From Euryodendron excelsum (Eukaryota > Streptophyta > Magnoliopsida > Ericales > Pentaphylacaceae), in contig CM065392.1 in the NCBI GenBank assembly GCA_033060915.1, positions 14,731,501 through 14,795,500 on the forward strand: a DNA stretch of 64,000 nt, read 5' to 3'. Shown in pieces: positions 12,250-24,494 of the stretch. Made by a program: the position numbers and the translations under genes. Every line of letters starts with the position of its first letter. Within the stretch, counting starts at the first letter, position 1. The notes below the pieces were generated by a model. The model searched no databases, was not told the origin of the DNA, and was given only the letters and a program-made list of their open reading frames with translations.

Positions 12250-14901
12250 CAGACTCTCCCCCTGCCTAAAAAAAGATCCGTAAACTCAGTTTAGAAACTC
12301 TGCCTCACTGAAAATAGAGCTCGAATTCTCTTAAAATCCTAATTCTCTCAAGCCTCCTCCCAAGCCTCCACACACTCAAACCCTAGCTTTTATACACTAT
12401 ATACACTTAAATACAAGCCTCAAAACATCCATTACAGATCAAGTGTTGCATCTTTAATGTTCTAAAGGTGAAGTAAACAAAGCAAAAAAGCAAAAAGAAA
12501 ACAAGGTAGGTTTTCGATTTAGATTATGTAATCCCCCTTTCTCTTTTCTCTCCTAACCCACTTGGGTTCTCTTCTATTTTAATCTCCATCTTCTGTCTTC
12601 TTTTCTTGCATGCTTGAAACAAGGACCTCTCAGCTCATGTCGAGGAAGAGTTGTTGAAAGTCACTGTGCAGGGGGTTTTCTTCAAATTTGACCTAAGACG
12701 GTGCGGGTTCAGCCCCCCTTGATTATGTGGTGAAGCCTAACCTTGTATATTCACGACCCTATTGCGTGATGATTATCATGTTCATGCATTGTATTCAAAA
12801 TTGCATTCAGAGTTGTTTCAAATTTGCATCAAAGTTCTCTTTCAAAACTTGCATTCAAAACCTATTTTTCTGTAACTTGTTTTCAAAACTACAATCCTTA
12901 AATGTTTCTAGCCATTCCATGATTAAGGTTGCTTTAGAAAAGTGTTATATTAATGTGACCATCAAGGTTCAAATTTAAGTTCAAGTCCTAAATTTTTTTT
13001 TATCAAAATCACAATTCTAAGATGATTTTAACCATTTCATTGTTAGGATTATTTTAGGAAAGTATTACATTCAATGTGATCATTTGAGTCCATATTTCAA
13101 ACCTAAGTTATTGTCAAAATTACAACTCTAGAATTGTTCTAATATTTTCATTGTCAGAATCGTTTTAGAAAAGTATGATATTTAAGAGATTTCCAAAAGT
13201 TCACATTCAAACCTCTTTCCAAATAGTTTTGTAAATCTATTTACTAAAAACTTTTTTCAAAGATCTACTTTCTAAAAACTCTTTGTCTTGAAGTCCAAGT
13301 CAAAATCTTAGAGTCTATGATTAGGAAATCCTAATTTCTTTTGTTAAAATCATGATTTTCTATTTTGCCTCAAATCATAGATTTTCAAAACCCTTTTTTC
13401 ACCAAATTATGGATTTCTAAATTCAATATTTTCAAAACTCAATCTTTCCAATTCCATGTCAAATCAAATCTTCCAATTAAGGAGACCAAACCAAATCCTT
13501 CAATTTTAAAAACAAAATCAAATCATCTATTTTTGGAAACAAAATTCAATATTCAACTTTAGGAAATATAAATCGAATCTTTCCTAATTTTAAACTTGCA
13601 AATCTTTATAAATTCAAAACTTTCCAAATTCAAATCTTTTCCAAATCATCTCTTTTCTAAAATGAAAATTTCCTAATTCAAAACTTTCTTAATTTAGAAT
13701 CTTTCTAATTTGAAACTTTTCTAAAATTTAACTTTCCAAAATCAAAAATTTATATTTCAATTGCATGCTTTAACTTTAGGTTACTTAAGTCCTAGGATGT
13801 CTAAACGCTAGTTCAACCCTAAGCCTAAAGTTAGAAAGTTTCAACTCTCTTCTAAAAACTCAAGTTTAAAACCAAGATGGTTATCAAATTTCAATACAAG
13901 TCATATTGATTTCAAAGTTCAACTCAATCTTTTTAAATCGAGTCCAAGTGCAATTTCAAGTCATCAAGTTCAATTTCAAATCAAAGTCAATTCCAAGTTC
14001 GATTTCAAATTAATGTCCAATTGTCCAATCAAAGTTCAAATTAAATCCTTTTCAAGTTAAACTTTTCAAGACCCTAAAATGTCTTTTCAAATCAAACAAG
14101 ACCTCAAAGTGTTTATTTTCAATCTGACCCTTAGTCCGAACTACGACTGACCTGATTCCCAGTAAAGGGATACGTAGGCAACCTTCATGGGTACGGTTAC
14201 AACCTCCTTCAAGTTTTTAATTTTTCATAACCTTTTTCAAGCTTCAAATCTATTTTCAAAATCAAATTATTTTCTTACACTTACATGTAATGTATCATAT
14301 CAAACCTCTTTCTAAAATTCTCGAAGTGGACATAATTAGACAATGGAGTAGAAGATTCTAAATGAGTGAATCTAGGGTGAATAGACATGTAGGTACCATA
14401 AAGGCAGGATAGGGTGATAGCCTAGTGCATCTTTCCTATACATAACCAATCTCCGAACCTAGAATCATTGTTTTAAAAAGACCAAAAACGGGGTTATTTT
14501 AAAAAAGGGCTTAAATCTTTTCAAATATTGCCAAACAACTTATTTTTTTAAAAATTCTCTCTTGAGGAAGTTTTTCAAAATCTTTTCAAAAACCTTAAGT
14601 TTAATCTTCATATGACACTTAGTTTTAGGTAACTTAACTCACCTTAACAAAGTTAGGTGGCGACTCCAAATCTTTTTCAAGAGCCCTTATTCAAGTCAAT
14701 TTCCAATTCAAACCTAGTCGTACTTGTCTTTCTAAGAGGATGAGTTCTAATGAGAGAACACTGTATTTTTCTTACTTATTTCCTCGAGTGCGAAAAATCA
14801 GGACGCGATAGCAACTTTTCTGGGAAAGTAAAATATTTTCTTGTATTTTGATTTATAGAAAATGATAAGTCAAAATTTTTGAAAAATCAAGCCATGACAT
14901 G

Positions 14902-16430
14902 TGTAACACCCCAAATCCTTGCTTCTCATCCCATGCATATTATCTTGCAATGCGATTCAACATATGCATATTATCTTGTATTGTATTTATTTAATTTAGT
15001 ACAAGCATTGAGTTAGGGATTTTCTAGAATTGGTTAAGAGGCTTAGTTTTCATGACACAAAAACATTACTTGGAATAATTGAGGTGCTTAATTGATTTGA
15101 TTTTGGAACTTTTTGTAAAATCTAATTACTATTAATTAGACTAATTGATATTTATTAAGTCAAAAGTAATAAACTAGTTAAGTGGATCAATTAGACCGGA
15201 GCTTAATTAACTATATCGCATTCCTCTAATGCATAGTCTTCTACTAGTGAGGCTTGTATTAGCCATTGTATAGACATTCACATATGCATTCTCTTATTTA
15301 AAAGACTTGTTTGCGTATGTAGAGAGAGTAAGTACAGTATGTTGAGACTCAGAGGCAAAAAAAAAAAAAGAAGGTACAGCATGTTGAGAACTGATGTATA
15401 GCTATAAAGAAAAGGGTACATAATAAAAGAGAAAGTGGAAGAAAAGTCAAGAAAAAAATTCTCACAAGCTTCGAACCAAGGTAGGAAATCTAACCCCGTG
15501 GTTGTATTATTCAATCAATTGATTAATATCTACTTTAAGACCCTACTAAGCTATAGGATGATGAACTTAGAACTTAGTTTTGAGAAGTTGAGACCTAAAA
15601 CTCATTTTTCTAAACTTGATTGAATGAATTCTTGATACTTATCCATGTTATAATGTTTACAGGCTTATTTCAGACTTTTGATGATAAATTTTTTTTAGTA
15701 GTGCCACTTTGAGACTTGCCTTGGTAGAGTTATGCTTTAGAACCAAAAGTGACCTTTAAGCTTGAATATGAGAATTTCGTTGCTTGCAGCGGCCATTTGC
15801 GATAGTGAGATTGAGAACTGAGCTTAGTAATTCATTTTCATAAGCTTTTACCGGCTTTCACTAGACACTCTTAGTAGTGAAAATTGTGACCAGAATGTAC
15901 AAATCATTCCAGTAGCCTTCACTGGTTGTAGCCGACTGTTACGGCCATTCTTACCTTTTAACATAAATAGCATGAACACTTAATTGAGACTTGCTTATTT
16001 AGCTTAATGACATTTAAGTGGTGCAATGCCTTGTGTTGAATTCATTTCTATGCCTGCTTAATTTTATACCGTTTGATTAAGGAATTTACGAGGACTTAAA
16101 AAGGTTATTAAAGGCCTGAGGGGTGAGTAATGGGGAAGTTGGAGTGAACTAATTTATGATTAATACAAATGATTTCATAACTATAAATTAAAGTACAAAT
16201 TATATGCATTGATTCAAATGTTATGTACTTTGTATAACCCATGAACTTAACTATGAAATATTGTTTAATCATGCTAGCCGTCTTAAGGCTGCTGTCGGTC
16301 GCCCATTTTTGGCGAGCTTTCTTATGTTAGCACTTTTTGAAAGCAACTCAAATGAGTTATGCAATTTTGTAAAACATGATGCAACAAAACTTTGAAAATC
16401 ATTTTAATGCAATGAATGTAAAGATGCAAG
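14902..16430. mobile_element. LTR-like insertion starting tgtaacacccc, type uncertain
   Basis: The sequence begins tgtaacaccccaaatcc, a common start for plant LTRs. It differs from the long-LTR family on both sides. There is no coding domain and no clear second end; the right boundary is estimated from where minus-strand long-LTR sequence begins. A solo LTR fits best, but no target duplication was found. Confidence 0.3.
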
Positions 16431-16439
16431 AATGAGGGT

Positions 16440-18179
16440 TGGAGGACCAACTAGGGTTTCCTAAAGCATGGATTCCTAAGACTTTGAGAAAACATCTCGT
16501 AAACCAATTTTTGGAAAAAAGCCTTTGAACATGGGGTTTAAGGGGGTTAAAAAATTGAATTTTGAAAGAGAGATTCTAAGGCTTAAAACCCTAATGTGGC
16601 ATTTGAAGACCAATTTGAATATGCCACTTTTGTAAAGCAATCCTAACCATGAAAATGCTAGAATCACTTTAGGGGTGGTGATTTTGAAAAAAAGTTAGGA
16701 TTTGAAACCTTAATGTGGACCTTGATGGCCACTATGAATATTTCACTTTTATAGGGAAAACCTAACCATGAGAAGGTTAGAATCATCCTAGAGTTGTCAG
16801 TTTTGAAAATAATGAATATTATAACCAATGCATGTACATGACAAATATAATGCTATAGGGTCGTGGACATATAAGGTTAAAGGTTTCACCACATTACAAG
16901 GGGCCTAAGGGCCATATCATGATTGGTTAAACTAAAGGAAGATCCCCGACATAGTGACCTCTCTAGAGCTTCCCCCAGGCATGGACCAAATATCCTCTTG
17001 TTCTAAGCATGCAAGAAGAGGGGGTTGGAGATGAGAATTAAAATAGAGAATAATCCAAATGGACTAGGAGAAAGAAGAGAGAAGTGAGGGATTGCCTAAA
17101 CTTTAAAGAGAAACCCTACCTTGCTTTTACTTATTCTTCAACCTTTAATGATGACTTCGACTTAGACTTCAAAGGCCTTCAAGAGCTGCGAAAGGGCCTG
17201 AAGTAGCCTTCAATAGAGCTTGGAGGCTAGGGTTAGAAGTGTATAGGCTAGGGTTTGAGTGTATGAGGCTAGAGGGTTAGAACCTTGGGACAGAACTACG
17301 ATTTTTTGAGGATTTCGGGGGCTGCAGAGAGTTTGACAAACTTCTTTGCGATTCTTTGCACCTCAAATACGCTGGGGGGGGGTCCGTATTTATAGGCAAA
17401 AGTTGAGGAGGTGGAGCCTAGCCAATTTTTGGCTTGGTGCCAGGACAATTTTTGACCAGGCGTCATGCCATTTGGCAATGAATCTGAAGATTTGATTCTA
17501 CTTGGGCCGCAAGAAAAAGCTTTGGGTGCCACTCCTTGTGGCTCTAAGCCATTTTTTTTTGGCTTGGCTCCATTGTGCGTGGGTTCAGTTTGATATGGAA
17601 AATTGTTGGGCCACTAGGCCCAACTGGAAAAGAGATGAAAGCACCCGGGAGTGCCCTGAGAATTTTTGATTTGATATCTAGGGCCAGAATGGTTGAAAAA
17701 GATGACTAGTCCACTAGAGGCGAAAAAGTCATTTAAACTAAAAAGTATAAGAATAAGCGCAAAATGGATCGGGATAGCATCGGAGGGTCGAAAACACTAT
17801 TAAGAGTGTTCCTTAGAATTACTGGTTGGGTACCCAGAGCCGAGGGCAATTAGGGTGCTCAAGGATAAAATGGTCATTTTGACCCCGAACCATCGGGATG
17901 GGTCCGAAGTTGATTTGAATGGCATTATGAGCATGTTGGACAATCTTAGAAGGGGTTGACTTATTGCTCTGAAGGGACGTTTCGAATTGAGTTGGACTTG
18001 ATGATGCCTTAAAGGCATTTTGGTCATTTGGCTTCGAGTGGGTTTGATGGGCTCAGGAAGCGACCGGTTGACTGGACTAGAGTTTGAAAAGTTGATTTGG
18101 GTTAGAATGTACTATGATGCTTGAATGTGAGTCCAATCGAGTCGGAGATTGTCGAACTGGCAAAAATGAGATACTTACA
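16440..18179 (-). repeat. Minus-strand LTR of the long-LTR family, 3' part missing
   Basis: Read on the minus strand it starts tgtaagtatctca at 18179. It has the conserved TATA context (17387-17394 on the plus strand) and continues with a leader matching 12290-12780, including 'cttgcatgctt' and 'ccacgaccctat'. Similarity fades at about 16440, so the distal part of the LTR is lost. Just upstream (18190-18230) is sequence matching the internal 3' end at 10525-10550, which identifies this as the 3' LTR of a reverse-oriented copy whose polypurine tract is gone. Confidence 0.6.
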
Positions 18180-18359
18180 AATGCCCGTAAGGGTCTCATG
18201 TTGACCGCGACGCAATAAGAGGGACTGGAATATTTGGAATTTAAAGGCTGGAGTTCGAGTTTTTGAAGTGAAATGTTTTTGTTAAGGAAAAATTTGGAAA
18301 ACCTCAAAATATTTTGAGATAAATATTTGAATTTGAACTTCAAAGTTTTGAAGAAAAAA

Positions 18360-18790
18360 GCTTTAAAAATCTTGAAACTTGTTTTGAAACAGGGCTTTGA
18401 AAGGGAAAAGCTCGGGGAACTAGAGTTTGTTTTGAAATGGGTCTTTTGAAAGGGAAACCCCAGGAACCTAGAGTTTGTTTTGAAATGAGGCTTTTGAAGG
18501 GTAAAGTCCGAGAAAGCAGAGTTTGTTTTGAAATGGGGCTTTTGAAGGGGAAAGGTGGAAAACCAAATTTGCTTTTGGAGAGAAAGCTTATAAACCCAAT
18601 CTGCTTCTGAAGGAGAAAGCTCAGATACCCAATTTGTTTTGAAGGAGAATACTCAAAAACCCAATCTGCTTTTGAAGGAGAAAGCTAAAAAATCAAATCT
18701 ATTTTTGAAGGAGAAAGCTCAGAAACCCAATATGCTTTTGAACAAGGAAGCTCAGAAATTCAATCTGCTTTTGAGCACAGGACACCACGG
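18360..18790 (-). repeat. Tandem repeats in the shrunken interior of the reverse copy
   Basis: Two related repeat types follow one another: about 48-60-bp units with gagtttgttttgaaatg (18390-18560), then about 33-36-bp units with aacccaatctgcttttgaa and ggagaaagctcaga (18580-18775). They lie between the two minus-strand LTRs, which are only about 0.7 kb apart, so nearly the whole internal region of that copy is repeat. One open frame (18639-18863) is just the repeat translated. Confidence 0.65.
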
Positions 18791-19539
18791 TGTTGTGCCC
18801 CAGTTTTTGGGTGTCCGAGGTCCTTTTGGCTCAGAGATCAAAAGCACGAAACTCTGTCACTAGAACTCATCCTCTTAGAAGGACAAGTGCGACTAGGTTT
18901 GAAAATTGGTTTGACTAAGGGCTTTTCAGAAAAATAGGAGTCGCCACCTAACTTGATTACGGTGAGTTAGGGCACCTAAAACTAAGTGTTAATCCGAAGA
19001 CTAAGCTTAGGGTTTTTGGAAAAGGTTTTGAAAACTTCCTCAAAAGAGGGTTTTTACGAAAATAGGTTATTTGGCAACCTTTGGAAAGATTTAAGCCCTT
19101 ATGGAAAATAACTCCATTTTAGTCATTTGAAAACAGAAATCTATGGTTCGGGGGTTGGTTACGTGTAGGGAAGATATCTTAAGATCATCACCCTACCCCG
19201 CCCTTTTGGTACCTACATGTCTAATCACCATTTTGTTCACTCACTAGAATAACTGATTATCGTTGTCCACTTAATATTCACTTTAGAATTTTGAAAACGG
19301 GGTTTAGTCATCACTTTTCGGATGGATGATGCATGATGCAAGTTTTTGGAAGAAGTTTGAAAAGAATAGGAGTTTTGAAAGAGTTTGGAATAGAAATTTT
19401 GAATTGATTGGAATTTTGAAAAAAGGAGATTGGAGTTGAAATAAAAGTTATGACCGCATCCTTTTAGGTTGCCTACGTATTTCATTTGGCGAGAATCAGG
19501 TCAATCGTAGTTCGGGCGAGAGTTGGATGGAAAATAGGC

Positions 19540-19895
19540 ACATTAGGGCCTTTAGAAGGTTTGAATATACTTTGGGGTCTTTGGAAAAGTTTAAGACACT
19601 TTGAGGTTTTTGAAAAAGTTTAAGACACTCTGAAGTCTTTGGAAAAGTTTAAGACACTTTGGAAAAGTTTAAGACACTTGGAGGTCTTTGAAAAAGTTTA
19701 AGACACTTTGAGGTCTTTGGAAAAGTTTAAAACACTTGGAGGTCTTTGGAAAAGTTTAAGATACTTTGAGGTCTTTGGAAGTTGAAGACACTTGGACGTC
19801 TTTGGAAAAGTTTAAGACACTTTGAGGTCTTTGAAAGTTGAAGACTCTTTGTGGTCTTGGAAGTTGAAGACTCTTTGTGGTCTTGGAAGTTGAAG
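19540..19895 (-). repeat. About 37-bp tandem repeat, roughly ten units
   Basis: Units contain ggtctttggaaaagttt followed by aagacacttt. Unit length drifts, and the last units shorten to 'gaagactctttgtggtctt'. They lie inside the LTR. Units vary in sequence and have no spacers, so this is an ordinary minisatellite. Confidence 0.75.
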
Positions 19896-20384
19896 ACTCG
19901 AAATTGGATGGTGGCATGTTTTGAAATTGTTTTTGGATCAACTTGAGTGAGTTTTGGAAAAATGCTTTGGCATGACTCAAAAGAACTTGAAAGTATTTTT
20001 TGAAATCTTGTTTTGAAAACCTTGGAGGCATGACTTTAGAAGGTCTTGATGAATTAGTTTTTTAAAGTGGTTTTTGGAAATGGCTAAGGGTTTGGAATCC
20101 TAATATGGACAATCTTAGAGGTTGTGCTTGATTTATCACTTGTCTTTAAAATCCCTAACCATGAGAGGGCTAGGGACACCTTAGATTTGTGACCTTTTGA
20201 AAACATTTTGGAAATGCCTTGAAGATGGAATGTAAGAACATTAGAAGAGTTATGGAGTTGGTTTTTTTTTTTTTTTTAATCAAGAGAGTATGAGGTTTTG
20301 GAGAATGGGTTATGAGAATAGTTTAAAATTGAGTTATCATTTAGAAAATAGTTCAAGAGTTGGAACCTTGAAGTGAATTAACCT

Positions 20385-20605
20385 ATGTTAGGTTAGCCTA
20401 TGGTTAAGGGTGACCTAAGGTTCACTAACTTGGGTTAGGTTAACCTAAGGGTAAGATGACTTAGGGTTAACTAACTAAGGTTAAGTTAACTTAAGGTGAG
20501 TGAACTAGGGTCAAGTTAACCTAAGGTTAGATAACTAGGGTCAAGTTAACCTGGGGTTGGTGAACTAGGGTCAAGTTAACCTGGGGTTGGTGAACTAGGG
20601 TCAAG
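20385..20605 (-). repeat. About 33-36-bp tandem repeat with ggttaa words
   Basis: Repeated units contain aactagggtcaagttaacct and ggggttggtg. The last two units are nearly identical, which suggests recent local expansion inside the minus-strand LTR. Confidence 0.65.
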
Positions 20606-22079
20606 GATTGGAAAATGGTTTTGAAAGTTGGTTTAATGCACTTTTGGAAAGAGTTTTGAAAAACAAAACATATTATGCAATGGACTTTAGTGGACAACCC
20701 TTTTGAAGATCATTTCCATGAAAATTTTGACTCTAGTCAAGAGTTTGGTTTATATGGTTGGTGATTGGAGATCATTCCAAGGAAGGTTTCTTCATGACCA
20801 TTATAACCATAATCTTAACAAGAGTGTAAGGGGTCCAAAAATCAACATGATGATGACAACTTTTTAAGGTACCATTTTTAATACAAAGATGGAGAGAATG
20901 CATTTTTGAAAATCATCTTTGGAGAGATTTTTGAAAACCATTTTTGTAGGAGGTCATTCCATCAAGAGAGGGTTTCTATGGCCAAATAAAAGGAAAACCA
21001 CTCAAGAGAGGGTTTTATGGGGCTATTCCAACTACTACACTTAAAAGAATGAAAATATTGAAAATTAGAGAATTGGAAAGCAACCCTTATGCAAGTTAAA
21101 ATGTCATGGGGTTAGAAGGGGATTTTTTAAGGCATGATTTCTAAGGTCCCATCCTAAGCTTCAGGGAGCCAACTTTTAGAACAATTTTTTGAAAAAAATA
21201 TAGGTCTTGGAAATGGCATGAAAATAAGAGCAATGTAAGTATTGTAAAACATGACAATAAGCATAAAATGAAGCCAAGCATACAAAACATGATCAAAATA
21301 GTAATATGCAAGGGGTTATGATTACATACAAGGCTTTTAGGCTACACCACATAAACAAGGAGCTCCTAGGCCATACCATCTCAAAGTAGGCTAGTGAGAT
21401 GTCCCCCTACACGGTGGCTCTCACTTGCTTTCCTCTAGGCATGATCTAAGAGCCGTCTTGGCTCAATGATGCAAAAATGGGGGGTTGTTGATGGGGATTA
21501 AAATAGAGAATAGCCTAAATAGGCTAGGAGGGAGAAGAAAAGAGTGGGGGAAGACACAAATGCAAAAGGGATACCACCTTTTGCCTTCAACACACTTGTA
21601 GTCTTCAATGGATGTCTTGATTGGAGCTTGAGTGACTTCAAGGGCTTAAGGGGCTGGAATGGAGTGTGTAATGGGATATAAGGCCTTATAGGTGAAATGT
21701 ATAGGCTTGAGAGGGGTAAAATCTAGCCTAAGTGTTGGAGGGGTGGAATATATGTAAGGACTAGAGATTCTGGAGCAGTTTCAGCGGAGCTTCGCATCAA
21801 TTTCGAAGATATGGAACAGGCCTGGCACATGTAGGACATGCGCAGGTACTGTTCCATTGCTAGAATGACATGTAGCACCCTGTGTACTGGTTAAATCTCG
21901 ACTGTTGATTGAAATTTGGTCGATCTGATCAAAATTTGAGCGCATGTAGCATACGCTCCATCATCGGGAAGGTTCGTCCAAACTTTACCTCGATAATTAA
22001 GCCAATCGGAAAGGTTTCGAGGGAATTGATTGCACCCACGGTGCTCTCTTAGGGTTTCTCGTGAACTTTCATGTTTTTG

Positions 22080-22590
22080 AAAAGTTTGAATTGTATTTGA
22101 AAATGTGAGACATCATATCGGGAAGCGTGCATAAAAGAGCATTTTTGGGGAGCGTTGTGATACGCTCCGAGGGTGTTCAAAAGTGACTGTTTTCGTGTTG
22201 TGTGATCGAGACCTTCGGGAAGTGATCTTTTCGATCGAATCGTACCGATGGAAAGTACTCTGGAAATACTTTTGGGAATTCCCAGATTTATGCATTTCTT
22301 GAGTCGTTTGATGGTGCATTTTGATTGGGGAATCGGAAAAAAAGTCAACCTTGGTAGAGCGTCTGTGAGACCCTCCAGGGGTTGTTGACAGTTGTAGTTT
22401 TCGCACTGTACGATGGAGGGCTTCATGAAGCAATTTATTCGATTGAGCCGTATCAATGGAAAGATCTATGAACGAGCTTTTGAGAATTTCTTGATTTATG
22501 CATTTCTTAAGTCAGTTGACGCTGTGTTATAACTAGGGAATCGAGAGAAAAGATAATTTAGGCGGAGCGTTTGCAAGACACTCCAGGGAA
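22080..22590 (-). repeat. About 208-bp tandem duplication in the LTR
   Basis: tttatgcatttctt occurs at 22287 and again at 22495. Each is followed by gtc, 'ggggaatcg' or 'agggaatcg', and 'gagcgt' near 'actccaggg' or 'cctccaggg'. An older, more diverged unit precedes them. The overlapping minus-strand open frames at 22049-22456 are by-products of this repeat. Confidence 0.65.
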
Positions 22591-23074
22591 CTTTTATTGA
22601 CTCGTGTGAGTTTAATGTCATATGGTCCTCCTCGAGTTAAACAAGGGTGTATGGTGAAACCCTTTGTTCGAAATCCCAGGATCGGTGCTGTTTCGGGGCA
22701 TGTTTGGATTGTCAGGGGCAAAATGGTCATTTTAACCGGGTTTGGTTGAAAATGGTTAGGAATGGTTTGGCGTGTTGTATTAAGCGTATTGGGTCGGTTA
22801 GTGATGGTTTCGGGAGAGTCTTTTACCGTTCTGTGGGGTTTGTGCAGTATTAAGGTGTTCAGGGGCAAAACGGTCATTTTGACCAGAGTTAGCCAGAACG
22901 GGACCAGAATCGTACCAGATGGCGTGTGAAATATGCCCAACTGACTAGTAACATTCTGGAAGGGCGGACTTACCGTTTTGAGAGATTTTGAACTTTCCCA
23001 AAACGTGCTTGGAGGCTCAAAGAGCAGGTTTGGTCATTTTTTCACCGAGTTGGGCTAGCAGGCGCCGGTGTTGA

Positions 23075-23410
23075 CATAGGTGTTGGTTCCCGAGACTGCC
23101 CGGTCTCGAAAAACTACCTGTGTGTTGGTCCTTAAGAAAGCCTGGTCTTAGAGAGCTACCTGTAAGGTGGTGTTGGTTCCTGAGAACGCCTGGTCCCAGA
23201 AAGCTACCTGTAAGGGTGGTGTTGGTCTCTAAGAACACCTGGTCTGAGAGAGCTACCAAATGATGGACATTCTACATTAGCAGGCTAGCAGGTGCCAGAA
23301 ATGAACCGTCTGGAACTTGATGAGGTGTTAGTCCCCAAGATCGCCCGATCTCAGGAAGCTACCTGGATGGCGTTGGTTTTCGGGACTGCTCGGTCTAGAA
23401 AGCTGCTTGG
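23075..23410 (-). repeat. About 58-bp tandem repeat, five to six units
   Basis: Units read ggtgttggttcc, gag, a variable segment, cctggtc and agaaagctacctg. The minus-strand open frame 23017-23259 is the translated repeat (GSFLGPG, GSSLRPG, GSFSRPG) and not a gene. Confidence 0.7.
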
Positions 23411-23577
23411 AATAATGGTGCTTATGGCTCCAGCGGGTCCTTGTGGGCCCGAGAAGCGACCAATTGGTTGGATTGGAGATCGAAAGGCTCGTCTTGACCC
23501 TACATGTGTTGCGATGTTAGAAAACTGAGCTCAGTTGGGCTGGAGATTACTGAGCGGGCAAAAATGGGGTGCTTACA

Positions 23578-24494
23578 CACGGGATATTGCTTCATGTTTG
23601 TGATTCTTCTGCCTTGGAGTTTGAAGGACAAGTCATTTGTCTTGACTTTGCTTGAAATACCTAGAGGTTGGAATGTATGGTGTTTGTTTAATTGTTGGGT
23701 TCCACTTTTGCTTGGCATGACAAGATTCTTGTTAAGATATCTTCTGAAGGATTTTGCTTCTATGAAGTCGACTGTCTTGAGTTGATTTCTGGAGGGATTG
23801 AATTTTTTTTTGTTTTTTAAAATTCTGAGGTATCTAGGAGGTCAAACACCTTTGGCCGATTTGACTTGACTGTGCGGTGAAAGGTGGGGCATTGCCCCAG
23901 TTTTCATGGTTTGATTAAATTTGATTAGGGAGGTCGAGGGGGGGGGGGTCGTTGTCCCATTCTCTATTTCTTGTCAACTATAGAGGACAGGATCAAGGCT
24001 TAGGCTATCGAGGCCGGCTTCGGTGGTTGAGAGAAGTAGTCAAGAAGCAACATAGATAGTTTAATCTTTTATCCATGAGGGCTGTAGATAGTTTAGGCTC
24101 TTATCTAAGACTTGTGTTGACTTGCTAGCTGAGTTGAAATTAGTAGCCCTAGGTTGATCTGCGGAAGATCTGGTAGTGTGCAGGAGATTGAAAGACTGAG
24201 TTATGTAGTGTGTGGGGGAATGCCTTATGGAGTCAGAGAATCACTTTGATGATGACTAGCATATATGGTTTGTGGAAATAGACTTCTTATGAGTTAAGGT
24301 GTGTTGAAGGTTTTTTGCCTTCTGGCCTGCCCCAGTTGGGCTATACTCTGGATGATTGGATGCTCTGGATAACTAGATATTTATGGATGATGGGAAGTTC
24401 TAGATCGCTAGATGTTTTGAATAGCTAGATGTTTTGGGTAGTTGAATACTCTGGATGGCTAGATATTAAACTTTGTCAGGTTGCAACATCAGGA
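23578..24494. other. Spacer between two outward-facing LTRs
   Basis: About 0.9 kb lies between the start of the minus-strand LTR and the start of the plus-strand LTR. It contains short irregular repeats (variants of gat-agctagatgtttt at 24350-24470), an 11-base G run near 23939 and the phrase 'gcattgccccagttttc'. No gene is seen. It may be internal sequence of one of the flanking elements. Confidence 0.4.

Larger units (their letters stand above)
1..14813 (+). mobile_element. Long-LTR gypsy-type retrotransposon, gag-only, left end cut by window
   Basis: Positions 1-2512 resemble 12284-14813 almost throughout, which marks them as the 3' part of a 5' LTR and the matching part of the 3' LTR. 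Between them lie a primer-binding site, a broken gag, a spacer, a degenerate antisense coding region, a tandem-repeat block and a polypurine tract. No protease, reverse transcriptase, RNase H or integrase motif is visible on either strand between gag and the 3' LTR. The gag resembles that of Tat-type Ty3/gypsy elements. With stops in gag and diverged LTRs this is an old, non-autonomous copy. The missing pol could be a family trait or a deletion; one copy cannot tell. Confidence 0.8.
10603..14813 (+). repeat. 3' LTR, complete, about 4.2 kb
   Basis: The start is fixed by the polypurine tract and by homology with other family copies, whose LTRs begin tgtaagcacccc (here mutated to tataagcacaca). 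The end is where similarity to the 5' LTR stops, at ...gcgatagca. It contains a promoter (TATA at 12242), a 10-bp inverted repeat just upstream of it, the leader and a long AT-rich downstream part. At about 4.2 kb it is much longer than most plant gypsy LTRs, close to the extremes known for Ogre-like elements. Short ORFs inside (11067-11381, 11733-12047, 12727-12978) do not look like proteins. Confidence 0.75.
18850..23577 (-). repeat. Minus-strand 5' LTR of the long-LTR family, expanded
   Basis: On the minus strand it begins tgtaagcaccccattttt at 23577 and ends near 18850, where 'caaacctagtcgcactt' and 'ctaagaggatgagttcta' match the LTR end at 14715-14745. The motif around 19490-19520 matches 14130-14160. 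At about 4.7 kb it is longer than the plus-strand LTR because of tandem repeats (see the four blocks inside). No gene is present. Confidence 0.6.

Noticed and set aside
19540..19895. Regular repeats that could suggest a CRISPR-like array
   Set aside because: Units are directly adjacent with no unique spacers, and the context is a plant LTR.
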